Source of the DNA: Photobacterium profundum SS9
GTDB lineage: Bacteria > Pseudomonadota > Gammaproteobacteria > Enterobacterales > Vibrionaceae
NCBI RefSeq assembly: GCF_000196255.1
Contig: NC_006371.1
Span: 1,075,996 to 1,139,995, forward strand
Length of the DNA stretch: 64,000 bases
Direction of reading: 5' to 3'
A model generated the notes under the pieces. That model worked only from the letters and a program-made list of their open reading frames with translations, was not told the DNA's origin and searched no databases. Below, one piece after another: positions 33,226 to 43,569 of this stretch. Numbering within the stretch: the first letter of the stretch is position 1; the number at the start of each line of letters is the position of its first letter. The translations under genes were made by a program, and so were the position numbers.

Positions 33226-33795
33226 TTATTGATTAGCCACTAATAACATCGAATACTCAGCCCAAGCAGAGCTACCATCTCGTCTACCAACAGAACCATC
33301 ACCTATACCAAAAACAAAGAGATCTTTCGACCAATGTGCCGGGGTTGATGACCATACCGTACTAGCATTCGAATAAATATCTTTACCTATATTAGGAAAT
33401 GCATATTCATTGATTGCTGGTTGGTAGCATGACGACTCATGAATACTTTGCAGCTCTTTAATATTTGGTAAACGCCACTCTGTAACCCCACCAAATTGAT
33501 ATAAATAATGCTTAGTATTGGTATTAATGTTTTTTACTGTCTGTAGGGCTGGCTGCCACGTTTGCAATAAAGGGTCGTTAATACAGCTAGTGCCATCCCA
33601 TTTCATACCGACTAAACAGCGCATCCATGTTAGATCTGTTTTCAGATCTTTCACTGTACCGTTTTTACTGACTTCAAAACGGCCATCAGGTGCGGTACGG
33701 GGTGCTTGAATACAAATTTGAGCTTCTGTGCCCGCTTGTACATGGCTAGAACACGCAGAGACAACCAATAATGCTGCCGTTAATATCTTATTCAT
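33226..33795 (-). CDS. DUF1566 exported protein
   Basis: 189 residues with a signal peptide (MNKILTAALLVVSACSSHVQA; the Cys in VSAC could be a lipobox). The DUF1566 (Lcl C-terminal-like) domain shows its usual words: VKDLKTDLTWMRCLVG, GGVTEWRLPNIKELQSI and WSSTPAHW. Function of this domain is poorly known; it occurs in surface and adhesion proteins. It is last in the operon, 12 bp after the larger DUF1566 protein. Confidence 0.85.
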   Translation of the reverse strand: MNKILTAALLVVSACSSHVQAGTEAQICIQAPRTAPDGRFEVSKNGTVKDLKTDLTWMRCLVGMKWDGTSCINDPLLQTWQPALQTVKNINTNTKHYLYQFGGVTEWRLPNIKELQSIHESSCYQPAINEYAFPNIGKDIYSNASTVWSSTPAHWSKDLFVFGIGDGSVGRRDGSSAWAEYSMLLVANQ

Positions 33796-33807
33796 TTTTC
33801 TTATCCC

Positions 33808-35286
33808 TTATTCTGTAACCAAGCGAACCAATAGCGCATTCTCGTAATAACAACCATCTTCATCGACGGCTTTATCGTTCTTACAAAGATCAATACCATA
33901 AGTCAGATCCCCAATGGTATCTCCTGCTTGATCAACACTGGTATAAATAAGCGCTTCGGGATCATCCGTTGTAAAACGGGTCGTATTCCAATACCAGCCA
34001 AGATCATCATTACCACCATTTACATATGGGAAGAAATTCAAGTTCATACCCGTTAATAAATCAGCATCGGGCAGTTTGCGCGATTCACTCAGATCCAATA
34101 AATCAAACTGTTCGTTAGCTGTTGGTAAACGCCAATCACTATTGCCACACAGCTTGATTGTATTAATGTGGTTAACATATTGCTCGGTGTTACAAAAATC
34201 ACTGTTTCCATCTGTGCTGCACGTCGCAAGAGCATGATCGTTTTTGTTAGGCGTATAGGTTGTCGTTTTCAGTTCATAGTCTCTATCTTTATAGCGTGGG
34301 CTAGCAACATCATCGACCTTCACTTCCCACATCAAACCGGTATTAAGATCTTTTACACAATCCCAATTCTCGGCACTTTGTGTAAGCTCGTTACCTTTAT
34401 CGTCAATTTTGACTAAGTTAAACCCTGACTTTCCATTGCTATCAAGACCATAATCGGCATCTTGCCCTGGAAACTCATCGCTGGCTTGATCTTGCATTTC
34501 ACCATTTACAAAATGTTGAGTTACGCCTGTATCATTAGAACCAAAGGCTTTAATGGTGCTGTTTTTAATTTTCTCTTTAACAATTGCCATCGCATCTTTA
34601 TCATCGACAGCAAAGGCTTTTACAACATATTCAGCTTCAGTACCTACTTTCAATAAGCTTGATTTAAACTCTCCCGTTGCATCAAGCTCTTTCATATATT
34701 GAACAAAGTTGTCATTAAAATGATTGAGCTTCTGCTTTTCTGCTTCATCAGATAATTCGATCTCAAAAATATTATCGATATCACTACTGATATGAGTATT
34801 AAGGGATTGTTTAATGCTTTTCACTGCATCTGAAAACAGTAACGGGTTTATCGCATCATTCATTTTTGAAAAAACAAGCGATGATACGGCTGATACCGTA
34901 ATAACCTTACCTTCTCCAAATTCTTTCGATGCTGGGCTTACCAGCTTAAAATCATACCCGTTAGATAGCTTTACTGAATTCACGTTATTGCCATAGACCA
35001 CAACAGGTTTGGTTAATAACGAAGAGCTGTCACTTTTTAACGTAAAAGTGCCATTGGTAGATTCGATAACAATATCACTGTCATCACACATCAAATCACT
35101 ATTAAGATCGACACAGGCCATTATGCCGTCACTGAAACCCTCGCTAAGTTTACCTGTTAACGTATACGTTAATTTAGAGTCTGTGCCGCCCGTGGAAATA
35201 CCATCTAAAACAGAGTCGGAAGATCCATTACAACCGGTTAATGCAATGCTGACAATTGCACCAACGATGGAAAGTTTAAAATTCAT
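33808..35286 (-). CDS. Large DUF1566 lipoprotein
   Basis: 492 residues: lipoprotein signal (MNFKLSIVGAIVSIALTGC, lipobox LTGC), a beta-rich first half (VLDGISTGGTDSKLTYTLTGKLSEG fragment at 26-50; the phrase ACVDLNSDLMCDD looks like a small carboxypeptidase-like or EF-hand-type loop) and a DUF1566 domain (VKDLNTGLMWEV, SDWRLPTANEQFDLLDL, NTTRF). It is likely on the cell surface or facing the periplasm from the outer membrane. It follows the GlyGly-CTERM protease by 15 bp. Confidence 0.85.
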   Translation of the reverse strand: MNFKLSIVGAIVSIALTGCNGSSDSVLDGISTGGTDSKLTYTLTGKLSEGFSDGIMACVDLNSDLMCDDSDIVIESTNGTFTLKSDSSSLLTKPVVVYGNNVNSVKLSNGYDFKLVSPASKEFGEGKVITVSAVSSLVFSKMNDAINPLLFSDAVKSIKQSLNTHISSDIDNIFEIELSDEAEKQKLNHFNDNFVQYMKELDATGEFKSSLLKVGTEAEYVVKAFAVDDKDAMAIVKEKIKNSTIKAFGSNDTGVTQHFVNGEMQDQASDEFPGQDADYGLDSNGKSGFNLVKIDDKGNELTQSAENWDCVKDLNTGLMWEVKVDDVASPRYKDRDYELKTTTYTPNKNDHALATCSTDGNSDFCNTEQYVNHINTIKLCGNSDWRLPTANEQFDLLDLSESRKLPDADLLTGMNLNFFPYVNGGNDDLGWYWNTTRFTTDDPEALIYTSVDQAGDTIGDLTYGIDLCKNDKAVDEDGCYYENALLVRLVTE

Positions 35287-35301
35287 TATTTCACCTTATT
35301 A

Positions 35302-37620
35302 TTACGGAGTGTTTTTTCTTAATTTATTAATGACGACAAGCATAAACAACGACAACCAACCTAGGCTTCCTCCACCCGATCCGCTGCCATTGTTCGTCGC
35401 TCCGTTGTTTCCATTATTATTGTTATTATTCGTTTCATCTGTTGCTGTTTCTGGTTTGCTATAACCTGAAATATTCGCGATGCCCCAAGAAACTAGCTCG
35501 CCACTTTCACCCACGGCGCGATCGGTTACTTTTAACGTCCACGTCCCTTCAAGTGATTCACCTTTCAAGCGATTAACTTCCTGGTTAAATCGGGACATCA
35601 ACTGCTGGTTATATTCCTCTTGCTGAATGTTTTCATAAGCAAGTAACGTAATTTCACGATCGCCGATAGGTGGCGTTAGCGTGACTTTTAAATCAGACAT
35701 ACGTTTATGTTTAATATGCAGCGATACTGAAAAATCGTTATCCAGTACGGCGGTGTCAGCTAAAGTCAGCAAATACGATTTAACCCCAATCTTATTACCC
35801 CCGAGCCCCCCTTCTGTAGAGGTTGCATCACTCAAGGCTGAATTTTCCACTTTTGGAGTGTGAGTCAGTTTGGGTGTACACACTACAAACGGGATACTGT
35901 ACTCACCTTGAGTTGGAATTTGCTGGTTATTGAAATCTGTAACCGTTTTAGCATTAAGCGTGAATGCATCACCACACTGCGCACTATCAGGCAGTTTCAC
36001 TGTAATTTCGGCTTGTTTCTTACTGCTTAAAGCGATACCAAACGAAGCAATACTACTAAGCGAAACGACATCATCAGATTGTTCAAAGTGCCCAGTAAAT
36101 GTATGAATGTTTTTACCTGAAATATTAAACAGATCTAATACGACCTTGGCTTTCCCGTCCTCAGCCATCAAGAATTGCGGTGCATAAAAAGCAACAGTAT
36201 TCGTTAAAATATTATGCGCTTTAAACTGCTTAACAAATAAGTCACTGTAATTACTTTGGGGATAGAGCCGCTCTGCCGCTTTCACGATACTTAAAGCAGC
36301 GTCAGGCATTGTTACTCCACCACCTAATGCCGCGATACCTTCCCAAATAATGCGATCGATATGCTCATGTGCGGGCTCACCGTGTTCAGCAACCGCAAGC
36401 TTCAATACTTGAAATAAAGGCGTTGACCATAACTGATCTACATTAGATCCATTTCTGACTACATGCGCCGGATACGATACACCAGGTACATAGCGTGCTT
36501 CGGTATCATTCAAAATGCGTGTACTTGTTTTCGAGGTATTTACCCCATCCCAACTAAATACGATATCGGGTTGAAATGTTTTATTTGTGCGATAGCGAGA
36601 AGAAGCCGCCCAGTAATCTCCCAATCCTTCGCCAATCGCACCGGTATCACCGTCACGCCAGCGTTTAACTAAAGAGAAATTAATCATATGACCCAGCTCG
36701 TGCAAAATCACATCAGCATCTTCTGCATCGGCAGATACGCCATTGCCAAATACAATCACATTTTGGGCTAAGTACGCAGTTGAATTATCTTTATTGCCAA
36801 AAAAAGCATCAAACTGAACAGGTTCGCTGAAAATATCAAAACCAAGTTGCTGTAAATACTGTACTGATTTATCTATATGATAAAACGCCATGGTATCTAA
36901 AAACTGGGTCTGCTTATTTTCGTAATCCTTTATATCTCGCTCTATAGTGAAATCACCTGTCGACGTTATGATACCTTGCTGGTTAGCATCAGCTTCCAAG
37001 GCACCGTCACCATCAATGTCAAAAGCACGTACATCGACAGCCCTAACACGGCTATTTTCTAAATACCGTGTACCTGCTACTTCTGTGACTTCAACATTGG
37101 AATACAGTGAATAAGCCGCATTTGATATCACATCGGAATATTCCAATGTTATATCTTCCAATACCGTTAATGGATCAGGATCAAAAACATTAAGTGACGT
37201 GGTAACAATCTTTTTTGCGTTGCCCGCTGCAACAAGAGGACCATAAGTTTGCTCTGGTGTATCAAGATCAATCGCTCGATTATCTTCTTTAGCAGATTGG
37301 CATTCACTTTCGTCTAAAAGGTGCGTGTAAATTTGCACCACTTCTTTGGTGTTTGTATCGACGGTAACAACCACCGAACTACTACACGCTACAGCGTTAG
37401 CAAAGCCTTGATAAAATCGATATTGCGTAGACAACAAGCTCGTTGAAACGCTTTCATTCACTAAGCCAGTTAATGTATAACGCTGCGCGAGCAATTGCTT
37501 TGCTTCATCGCTAGATGTTACATAAACAGGTTCTGACGGAAAGTCGATCATACTTGCTAACGGTGCAGAGCAGTAAGAGCCTACAATAGGGAGCAAGAGT
37601 GCTAAAAGGTGCTTTTTCAT
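35302..37620 (-). CDS. Secreted zinc metalloprotease with P-domain and GlyGly-CTERM tail
   Basis: 772 residues. Signal peptide; catalytic zinc motif HELGH at residues 307-311 with a later Glu region (GEGLGDYWAASSRY); a CARDB-like linker region; a proprotein-convertase P-domain-like segment (LADTAVLDNDFSVSLHIKHKRMSDLKVTLTPP split in the sequence near residues 630-710, ending ESGELVSWGIANISG); an Asn/Gly-rich spacer; and a C-terminal GlyGly-CTERM signal (GSGGGSLGWLSLFMLVV, then INKLRKNTP). Such tails are cut by rhombosortase after type II secretion. It may liberate iron or haem from host or dead-cell proteins for the receptor encoded upstream. Confidence 0.87.
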   Translation of the reverse strand: MKKHLLALLLPIVGSYCSAPLASMIDFPSEPVYVTSSDEAKQLLAQRYTLTGLVNESVSTSLLSTQYRFYQGFANAVACSSSVVVTVDTNTKEVVQIYTHLLDESECQSAKEDNRAIDLDTPEQTYGPLVAAGNAKKIVTTSLNVFDPDPLTVLEDITLEYSDVISNAAYSLYSNVEVTEVAGTRYLENSRVRAVDVRAFDIDGDGALEADANQQGIITSTGDFTIERDIKDYENKQTQFLDTMAFYHIDKSVQYLQQLGFDIFSEPVQFDAFFGNKDNSTAYLAQNVIVFGNGVSADAEDADVILHELGHMINFSLVKRWRDGDTGAIGEGLGDYWAASSRYRTNKTFQPDIVFSWDGVNTSKTSTRILNDTEARYVPGVSYPAHVVRNGSNVDQLWSTPLFQVLKLAVAEHGEPAHEHIDRIIWEGIAALGGGVTMPDAALSIVKAAERLYPQSNYSDLFVKQFKAHNILTNTVAFYAPQFLMAEDGKAKVVLDLFNISGKNIHTFTGHFEQSDDVVSLSSIASFGIALSSKKQAEITVKLPDSAQCGDAFTLNAKTVTDFNNQQIPTQGEYSIPFVVCTPKLTHTPKVENSALSDATSTEGGLGGNKIGVKSYLLTLADTAVLDNDFSVSLHIKHKRMSDLKVTLTPPIGDREITLLAYENIQQEEYNQQLMSRFNQEVNRLKGESLEGTWTLKVTDRAVGESGELVSWGIANISGYSKPETATDETNNNNNNGNNGATNNGSGSGGGSLGWLSLFMLVVINKLRKNTP

Positions 37621-37631
37621 TACAACACCCC

Positions 37632-39749
37632 TTAAAAGTTATACTTCACGAAGACATTGAAATTACGTCCCGCTTCAGCATTGTATTTTGATTGCGCATC
37701 CGACATACCACCTACATCTTGGTAACGTACATATTCACGATCAAAGAGGTTATTAAGGTTGCCACTAATAAATAAGTCGGTAATAGGCTCATAACTTAGG
37801 CCTAAATCAACCGTGCCCCAGCCAGCTGTTGTTACACATTCACCATCAGAGCAAGTTGGTACTTTATTCATCGCTGCTGCGAAATTCCACCGCACAAACG
37901 CATCAAAATCTTGACTGTAATGAAGCGCTAAATTACCTTCCCATGGGGTCGATGTTTCAACATATGCACCGTTCTCTTCTTCAGCGGTCACTACGCCGAC
38001 ACTACCAGAAGCGGTTACTGTTTCGCTTATGTCAGCACTTGCCCCCATCTCAAAACCGTATGACTTCACTTTGTCGAGATTCACATATTGAATGGTTATA
38101 CGGCCATTATCACTGTTCATACCCGTTTGTTTCGTGCGAATGAAATTCTCAAAATCGCTGTAAAACACCGCCGCATTGACACTATAAATACCCATGCGAG
38201 ATTTCACACCGATCTCAAAGTTGTCGCTGGTTTCAGCTTTCAGGTTATAATTCGGTACTATCTCAAATGGCGGTACACCATCATGAGGTACATAGCCATA
38301 GACTTTGGCATAATTAGGTGAATTGAAGCCGTGGTTATAGCTAAAATACGTCTTCAGCTCATCGGTAAAGTTATAACCAATCGAGAATGACGGTGATATT
38401 TCACTTGATGTGGTATCACTAAGTGCGAAGTTATAGCCATTGCTGGCTAGTTGATTTTTATCTTTCGGGGTTAACTGATGAAAATCATAGCGAACGCCGA
38501 AACCGATATCCCATGCATCCCACATAATGTCATCGTGCGCATATAGTCCAATATTAAACGTATTGGCATCAGCAAAAGGGTTCGTTTGGGAAGTAGATGT
38601 AGAGCCATCGCTAATAATGGCTTTTCCAAGCGTTCTTGAGTGTTCTTTAAAGACAGTATCAACACCCCATACTATATTTTGGTTATCAAGGTGACGTTGG
38701 AATTCTGTTTTCAACCCCACTTTTTCTTCATCAAACTGACCGTTCTCAAGTAACAGAAATTTGTAATTTATATTTTGAACTAGCTTAGTTTTATACCGTG
38801 TTTTGTTATTGTTGCTTTTGGTAGATTGGTAGTAACCCAGCACTTTCGCGTCATCAAATAATACAAAGTCAGCATCGTTATACAAATACGTCGCTTGATA
38901 TTTATTAGAAGAGGTCACTGTATTTTCGTTAAAATCACCAGACTTATAATTATCATGATCATTACGATCCATTGTATCTTCGTAATAAGAGACTTTGGTT
39001 TTAATTTCTTGATGTTCACCAATATAAAAATTACTGGTTAAAGAAAGATCAAATCCGTCAACATCTCGATCATATACTTCGCCCGTATAATTTTCAGATT
39101 CACCGCCTGTCCATTGGCTATAACGAATTAGATGTTCAGACGAACCAATACGTTGTGCAAGGTTCACTGTGCCTTTAAGTTTGTCACTTTCACCCACGTA
39201 ATTAGTGCTAACTTCAACCGCAGTATTTTTATTCGGTGTAAGGTAATCAGATGCATCTTTGGTCGTAATTACAATTAGACCACCAAGGGCGCCAGAACCA
39301 TGAAGGGAAGATCCTGCACCTTTTACTACTTCGAGCTGTTTCGCCGCAGACAGATCAAAACTATTGCGCCCCACTTTGTCGCTCAAATCATCAGCACCGT
39401 AACCGTCACCCGTTTCAACACCATCTTCAATGATTTTAATACGGTTACCGCGCATACCACGGATCGTGATATTTTGAGGACGCCCCGCACCACCGCTAAC
39501 ACTGACGCCGGGAATATTCTTCAAGCTATCATAAAGCTCTGTTGCTCCTTCGCGCTCCAGTTCGTCGGATGTAATAACCGTTACGGAGCCATTCACTTCA
39601 TAAGGCGCTTTTTCAATTTTTTGAGCGGTTACCATCACAACATTTGTTTGAGAAACAGATGTATTTTGTGATGGTGTTGATGACATATCAGCAGCGTGTA
39701 CATTTCCGCAGAGTGCAGAAACCGCTACAGCAAGCACTGTCTTATTCAT
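37632..39749 (-). CDS. TonB-dependent outer-membrane receptor (haem/haemoglobin type)
   Basis: 705 residues: signal peptide (MNKTVLAVAVSALCGNVHA), plug domain (YEVNGSVTVITSDELEREGA, then NITIRGMRGNRIKIIEDGVETGD) and a 22-strand barrel ending in the C-terminal Phe (VFVKYNF). The plug and barrel most resemble receptors of the haemoglobin/transferrin/lactoferrin family. Ligand specificity cannot be read from sequence alone. It is separated from the peptidase gene upstream by 17 bp and from the protease gene by 11 bp, so the genes form one operon. Confidence 0.9.
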   Translation of the reverse strand: MNKTVLAVAVSALCGNVHAADMSSTPSQNTSVSQTNVVMVTAQKIEKAPYEVNGSVTVITSDELEREGATELYDSLKNIPGVSVSGGAGRPQNITIRGMRGNRIKIIEDGVETGDGYGADDLSDKVGRNSFDLSAAKQLEVVKGAGSSLHGSGALGGLIVITTKDASDYLTPNKNTAVEVSTNYVGESDKLKGTVNLAQRIGSSEHLIRYSQWTGGESENYTGEVYDRDVDGFDLSLTSNFYIGEHQEIKTKVSYYEDTMDRNDHDNYKSGDFNENTVTSSNKYQATYLYNDADFVLFDDAKVLGYYQSTKSNNNKTRYKTKLVQNINYKFLLLENGQFDEEKVGLKTEFQRHLDNQNIVWGVDTVFKEHSRTLGKAIISDGSTSTSQTNPFADANTFNIGLYAHDDIMWDAWDIGFGVRYDFHQLTPKDKNQLASNGYNFALSDTTSSEISPSFSIGYNFTDELKTYFSYNHGFNSPNYAKVYGYVPHDGVPPFEIVPNYNLKAETSDNFEIGVKSRMGIYSVNAAVFYSDFENFIRTKQTGMNSDNGRITIQYVNLDKVKSYGFEMGASADISETVTASGSVGVVTAEEENGAYVETSTPWEGNLALHYSQDFDAFVRWNFAAAMNKVPTCSDGECVTTAGWGTVDLGLSYEPITDLFISGNLNNLFDREYVRYQDVGGMSDAQSKYNAEAGRNFNVFVKYNF

Positions 39750-39766
39750 GGGTATACTACTTATTA

Positions 39767-41776
39767 TTATTTATTAAGGTTGGTCAGATTGAGCAAAAAT
39801 GCGTAATCCATCGCTTGTTGGCGTAGTGCCTTAGTGCGGTCTGTACTATGTCCAGACTGCAAATCGGTGACTAACAAATAAGGATTATTTGCTGTCGATA
39901 ATGCTTTAATACGTGCGGTATATTTCGCTGCTTCCCAGTAAGGTACACGGCTATCAAATAAGCCACTTCGCACCAACATCGCGGGATAGTTTTGTGCTGA
40001 AATATTGTCAAACGGACTATAAGCACGCATCACATTACGTTCTTCAGGTTTGTTCGGGTTTCCCCATTCAGCATATTGTTGGCGAGTTAATGGAATAGAT
40101 TCATCAGACATACTGCTTAATACATCAACAAATGGCACCTGCAGTGCAGCCCCTTTAAATAATTCAGGACGCTGATTGATTGCCGCTGCGACAAGCGTAC
40201 CACCGGCACTACTGCCTAGTGCTAAAATGTCTCGGTCCACTTTCTTTGTCGACGATGACTCTATACGAAACTGCTTCATTACCTGAGCAGCTGCAATAAA
40301 GTCTTGAATACTATTAAGTCGGTTTACGCCTTTGCCCGCCTGATACCAATCATCACCTTTAAATCCGCCACCACGAACATGCGCAATGGCATACACTGCA
40401 CCTCGGTCGACTAATGAAATAATCTGTGGCATAAAATAAGGGCGCATGGTGACGCCATAGGCACCATAACCGTAAAGAAATACGGGGGAATCGTCGGTAA
40501 GCATATCTTTGCGGTATACCAAAGATACAGGTACCTCTACACCTTGATGCTTCACCTTTATCAATTCTGATACGTAGTTATTTGTACTAAATTGGTTATA
40601 TACATCAGCCTCTGAACTGACTGTTTCACCTGTCTCTATGTTTAGCTTTGTCCATGCTGGTGGTTGGCTTAACCCCATGGTACGTATATTAATTGTCTGG
40701 CTTGCGGGGTTAGTATTGCGAGCCATCCATCCGACGGATGCCGCTTTTGACAGGTTATTACTGAATACTTTTTTTCCCTGAAGATCAAAACCTTCCAGTA
40801 ATGTTATTCCTTGTTTTTTCTCTTCAATCACAATACGCCGATTAGCAAGATACCAACGGGTGAGATCCCCTTTAGGCTGGATAATAGGCGTCCATTCACG
40901 TTGCACATCCTGCGCAGTGTAAATTGCAAATTTCCCACCTTGATTAGACTTTATGTAATACTTGCCATCCAGCACATCGACATAATACTCAACACTACTT
41001 TTTCGAGGTTTAACTAATCGAAGCGCTGCCTTTGGGTCAATACCTGATTTTTTTTCTGAACGTAATAGGTATTGAACACTCGTATTATGATTATTACTCT
41101 GAATAAAAATGCTTTTCGCATCGGATGCGATATAAGCAGAAACTAACCAAGCAGGATTGGTTTCTTGGTATAACGTGACTGACGTGTTTGTCTTAATATT
41201 TCGTAATACAGCTTTATATGGTCGATATGTGTTGGCTTCATTTTCAACAACAATCACTTCATTGTCTGATTTCCACACCAAGGTATCAGCATACTCACCC
41301 AGAAATTGAGTTTGTATTTCACCTGATGCTATATCGATTATTGAGATAATATAATTATCATCACCTACGATATTCTCTGCAATTGCAACTAAACGGTTAT
41401 TGGGACTAACACTCCAATTCCCTAATTTATAATAAGCACGATCATGTGCACGCTGATTCATATTAATCACAACATATTCACGTTGCTGATTTTTACGAAC
41501 CAAGACACCCCGCTCCCCTTTATTTAAGGTTTTATAGCGGTATCCATTAATATCTAGCCAAGGTTTTTCTGCTTTATTTCCAGCTATAGCTCCCCATTCA
41601 TTGAGCAGATTTTCCTGCTTGCTCATCAATGGTTTTAAATAGCGTTCAGATGCCTTATTTTCATTTTTTAAATATGCCAAAACCGTCGTGTTTTCACGAC
41701 TATCATCACGTAACCAGCACATATCACAAAGAGGATTCTGTAGCATCGAAGCTAACAACACAGAACTTAACAACAT
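39767..41776 (-). CDS. Oligopeptidase B-like S9 serine peptidase
   Basis: 669 residues. The N-terminal DDSRENTTVLAYLKNENK resembles the start of oligopeptidase B (an N-terminal hydrophobic stretch may act as a signal). The alpha/beta-hydrolase end has Ser in ALGSSAGGTLVAAA, the triad Asp in SGLFDSRVPYWEA and the His in DLQSGHSTD. S9A enzymes cut short peptides after basic residues. It is the first gene after the Fur-like box, so it probably is iron-regulated with the receptor and protease. Confidence 0.87.
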   Translation of the reverse strand: MLLSSVLLASMLQNPLCDMCWLRDDSRENTTVLAYLKNENKASERYLKPLMSKQENLLNEWGAIAGNKAEKPWLDINGYRYKTLNKGERGVLVRKNQQREYVVINMNQRAHDRAYYKLGNWSVSPNNRLVAIAENIVGDDNYIISIIDIASGEIQTQFLGEYADTLVWKSDNEVIVVENEANTYRPYKAVLRNIKTNTSVTLYQETNPAWLVSAYIASDAKSIFIQSNNHNTSVQYLLRSEKKSGIDPKAALRLVKPRKSSVEYYVDVLDGKYYIKSNQGGKFAIYTAQDVQREWTPIIQPKGDLTRWYLANRRIVIEEKKQGITLLEGFDLQGKKVFSNNLSKAASVGWMARNTNPASQTINIRTMGLSQPPAWTKLNIETGETVSSEADVYNQFSTNNYVSELIKVKHQGVEVPVSLVYRKDMLTDDSPVFLYGYGAYGVTMRPYFMPQIISLVDRGAVYAIAHVRGGGFKGDDWYQAGKGVNRLNSIQDFIAAAQVMKQFRIESSSTKKVDRDILALGSSAGGTLVAAAINQRPELFKGAALQVPFVDVLSSMSDESIPLTRQQYAEWGNPNKPEERNVMRAYSPFDNISAQNYPAMLVRSGLFDSRVPYWEAAKYTARIKALSTANNPYLLVTDLQSGHSTDRTKALRQQAMDYAFLLNLTNLNK

Positions 41777-41831
41777 AATAAACTTATAGAAGCGATTTTT
41801 TGCAAATAATACACACCAATACGAATGAGAT

Positions 41832-41846
41832 CAAGAATGATTCTCA
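41832..41846 (-). promoter_or_regulatory. Fur-like box before the peptidase-receptor-protease operon
   Basis: On the minus strand TGAGAATCATTCTTG, which matches 11 of 14 positions of the Fur 7-1-7 pattern TGATAAT-N-ATTATCA. It is 56 bp upstream of the first gene. A longer imperfect palindrome (AATGAGA ... TCTCATT) encloses it. Confidence 0.65.
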
Positions 41847-41898
41847 TTTAATGTTATTAATTGCAGTTAACATATACAAAGTAACTATGCTTAGGCAA

Positions 41899-41937
41899 TA
41901 AAAAAACCGCTGCTTGTTGAAGCAACGGTTTAATAAA
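41899..41937. terminator. Terminator between the Fur-box operon and MATE gene
   Basis: Stem AAACCGCTGCTT/AAGCAACGGTTT (imperfect) with flanking A and T runs. Confidence 0.7.
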
Positions 41938-41989
41938 TTAAAAATTTCAATATCACTTACAGTGAACGTTTACTGCTTTTTGCTGAAAA

Positions 41990-43399
41990 CTACAGCACAG
42001 TAATCGTTTGCGGAGTTATATTATCGTTCTTATTGAGGTTATGCGCATCTTCATCATTTTGTTGCTTAATCTGCTGTTCAAAGCGTGTTAGTGATTTAAA
42101 TAATAATATAACTAACATTAAGCCTGTTGCAGCTAAACCAACGGCAAAACCCGCCCATACACCTTTTACGCCCATTAATTTCATGAGTAACCACGCTGCA
42201 GGTAAACCAATAAGCCAATAACCGATCACCGTCGAAATCGTTGGCGCTATTACTACTTTCATACCGCGTAGTACACTAATCGCTGTTAGCTGCCATGCAT
42301 CAACAATAAAACACAGCGCAACCATAATCATTACTGCTGGTAAGGCTGCAACTAACTCTTGTGCCATTACATCGCCTTCTATGCTGAATACTTGTGTTAA
42401 AAACTCAGGCCAAATAATCAAGAATAAACCAATAACGGCACTGGTCGCGGTTACAACAAATAGCCCTTGTTTAGCATACTGCCTTACCATATTAGGTTCA
42501 CCACGCCCAAAATGCTGACTAACTAAAATAGAGGCTGCTTGTGAAAAACCAAAAGCAATATTCCATGACAAGTTCAAACATTGCATCGCTATCTGATGAA
42601 TAGCTAATGATACTGCACCCAATGTACCTGCCAATAATGCGCCACCAGAAAACAAGGCATGCTCGAGCAATGTCGCGATCATAATTGGTACACCAATGGC
42701 CAATAATGGTTTGATGGTACCCAAACGGTATTCATGTAACTTAGAAAATGGATTAAATTGACAATAACGAGGACGATTAAAGACCCAATACCCATAAACA
42801 ACCATAATAATCAGCGACGCCAACGACGAACCATAGCCTAAACCCGCAATTCCCATATCCATCTTGAATGCGAGAACATAGCTGATAGGTACATTCAAAA
42901 TAACCGTTGCAACCGACATCACCATTATCGAACGTGTATCACCAAACGCACTGACTAAGCTTCGTAATACTAACAACATTAAGGTTGGTAGCATTGACCA
43001 CTTTAATGCATTTATGTAATCCATAGCCAAGGCGACAGCTTGTGGATCTTGATCTGCCATTAATAACCAATCTTTAAGCATGACAAAAAATGGCTGAAGT
43101 GTAACGGTAAGTAATAAAGATAACAGTATTCCGCCCTTCACTGCGGCTCTAATTTCAGTGTTACCCGCATCAGGTTGTCGTACTCGCTTGCCATACGCGA
43201 TAGCAATTAAGTTCGCGACACACCCGACGGTACTGCCCGCAATAATAAAGACAAAGGAATAAACCGATGCACCTAATCCGCCACCAGCAATCGCCAGTAT
43301 GCTCATTTTTGCCATCATCCAGACGTCGGTAAAGACCAGTAATTGCGCAACCAGTTGAGAAATAATAAGAGGTATTGCAAGAGTGAGAAGTTTTTTCAT
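41990..43399 (-). CDS. MATE-family multidrug efflux pump
   Basis: 469 residues with 12 membrane segments in two halves. MATE features are visible (FTDVWMMAKMSILAIAGGGLGASVY, with the start of the first half; GFSQAASILVSQHFGRGEPN in the second). It uses a sodium or proton gradient to export cationic drugs. Divergent from a LysR gene. Confidence 0.9.
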   Translation of the reverse strand: MKKLLTLAIPLIISQLVAQLLVFTDVWMMAKMSILAIAGGGLGASVYSFVFIIAGSTVGCVANLIAIAYGKRVRQPDAGNTEIRAAVKGGILLSLLLTVTLQPFFVMLKDWLLMADQDPQAVALAMDYINALKWSMLPTLMLLVLRSLVSAFGDTRSIMVMSVATVILNVPISYVLAFKMDMGIAGLGYGSSLASLIIMVVYGYWVFNRPRYCQFNPFSKLHEYRLGTIKPLLAIGVPIMIATLLEHALFSGGALLAGTLGAVSLAIHQIAMQCLNLSWNIAFGFSQAASILVSQHFGRGEPNMVRQYAKQGLFVVTATSAVIGLFLIIWPEFLTQVFSIEGDVMAQELVAALPAVMIMVALCFIVDAWQLTAISVLRGMKVVIAPTISTVIGYWLIGLPAAWLLMKLMGVKGVWAGFAVGLAATGLMLVILLFKSLTRFEQQIKQQNDEDAHNLNKNDNITPQTITVL

Positions 43400-43569
43400 T
43401 TATTACCTAATCGAAGTAACTAACCATGCTTATTCATTAAATGGTTATGCATTTACTATTTGAATCCAAGAAACATTATCAGCTTAATGTAAAAAAAGTA
43501 GCCTTGCTTTTCAAACGACTTTTATGGCACTTTAGCATTCTAAAAACTCATGCGAAGAAATGGTGACTA

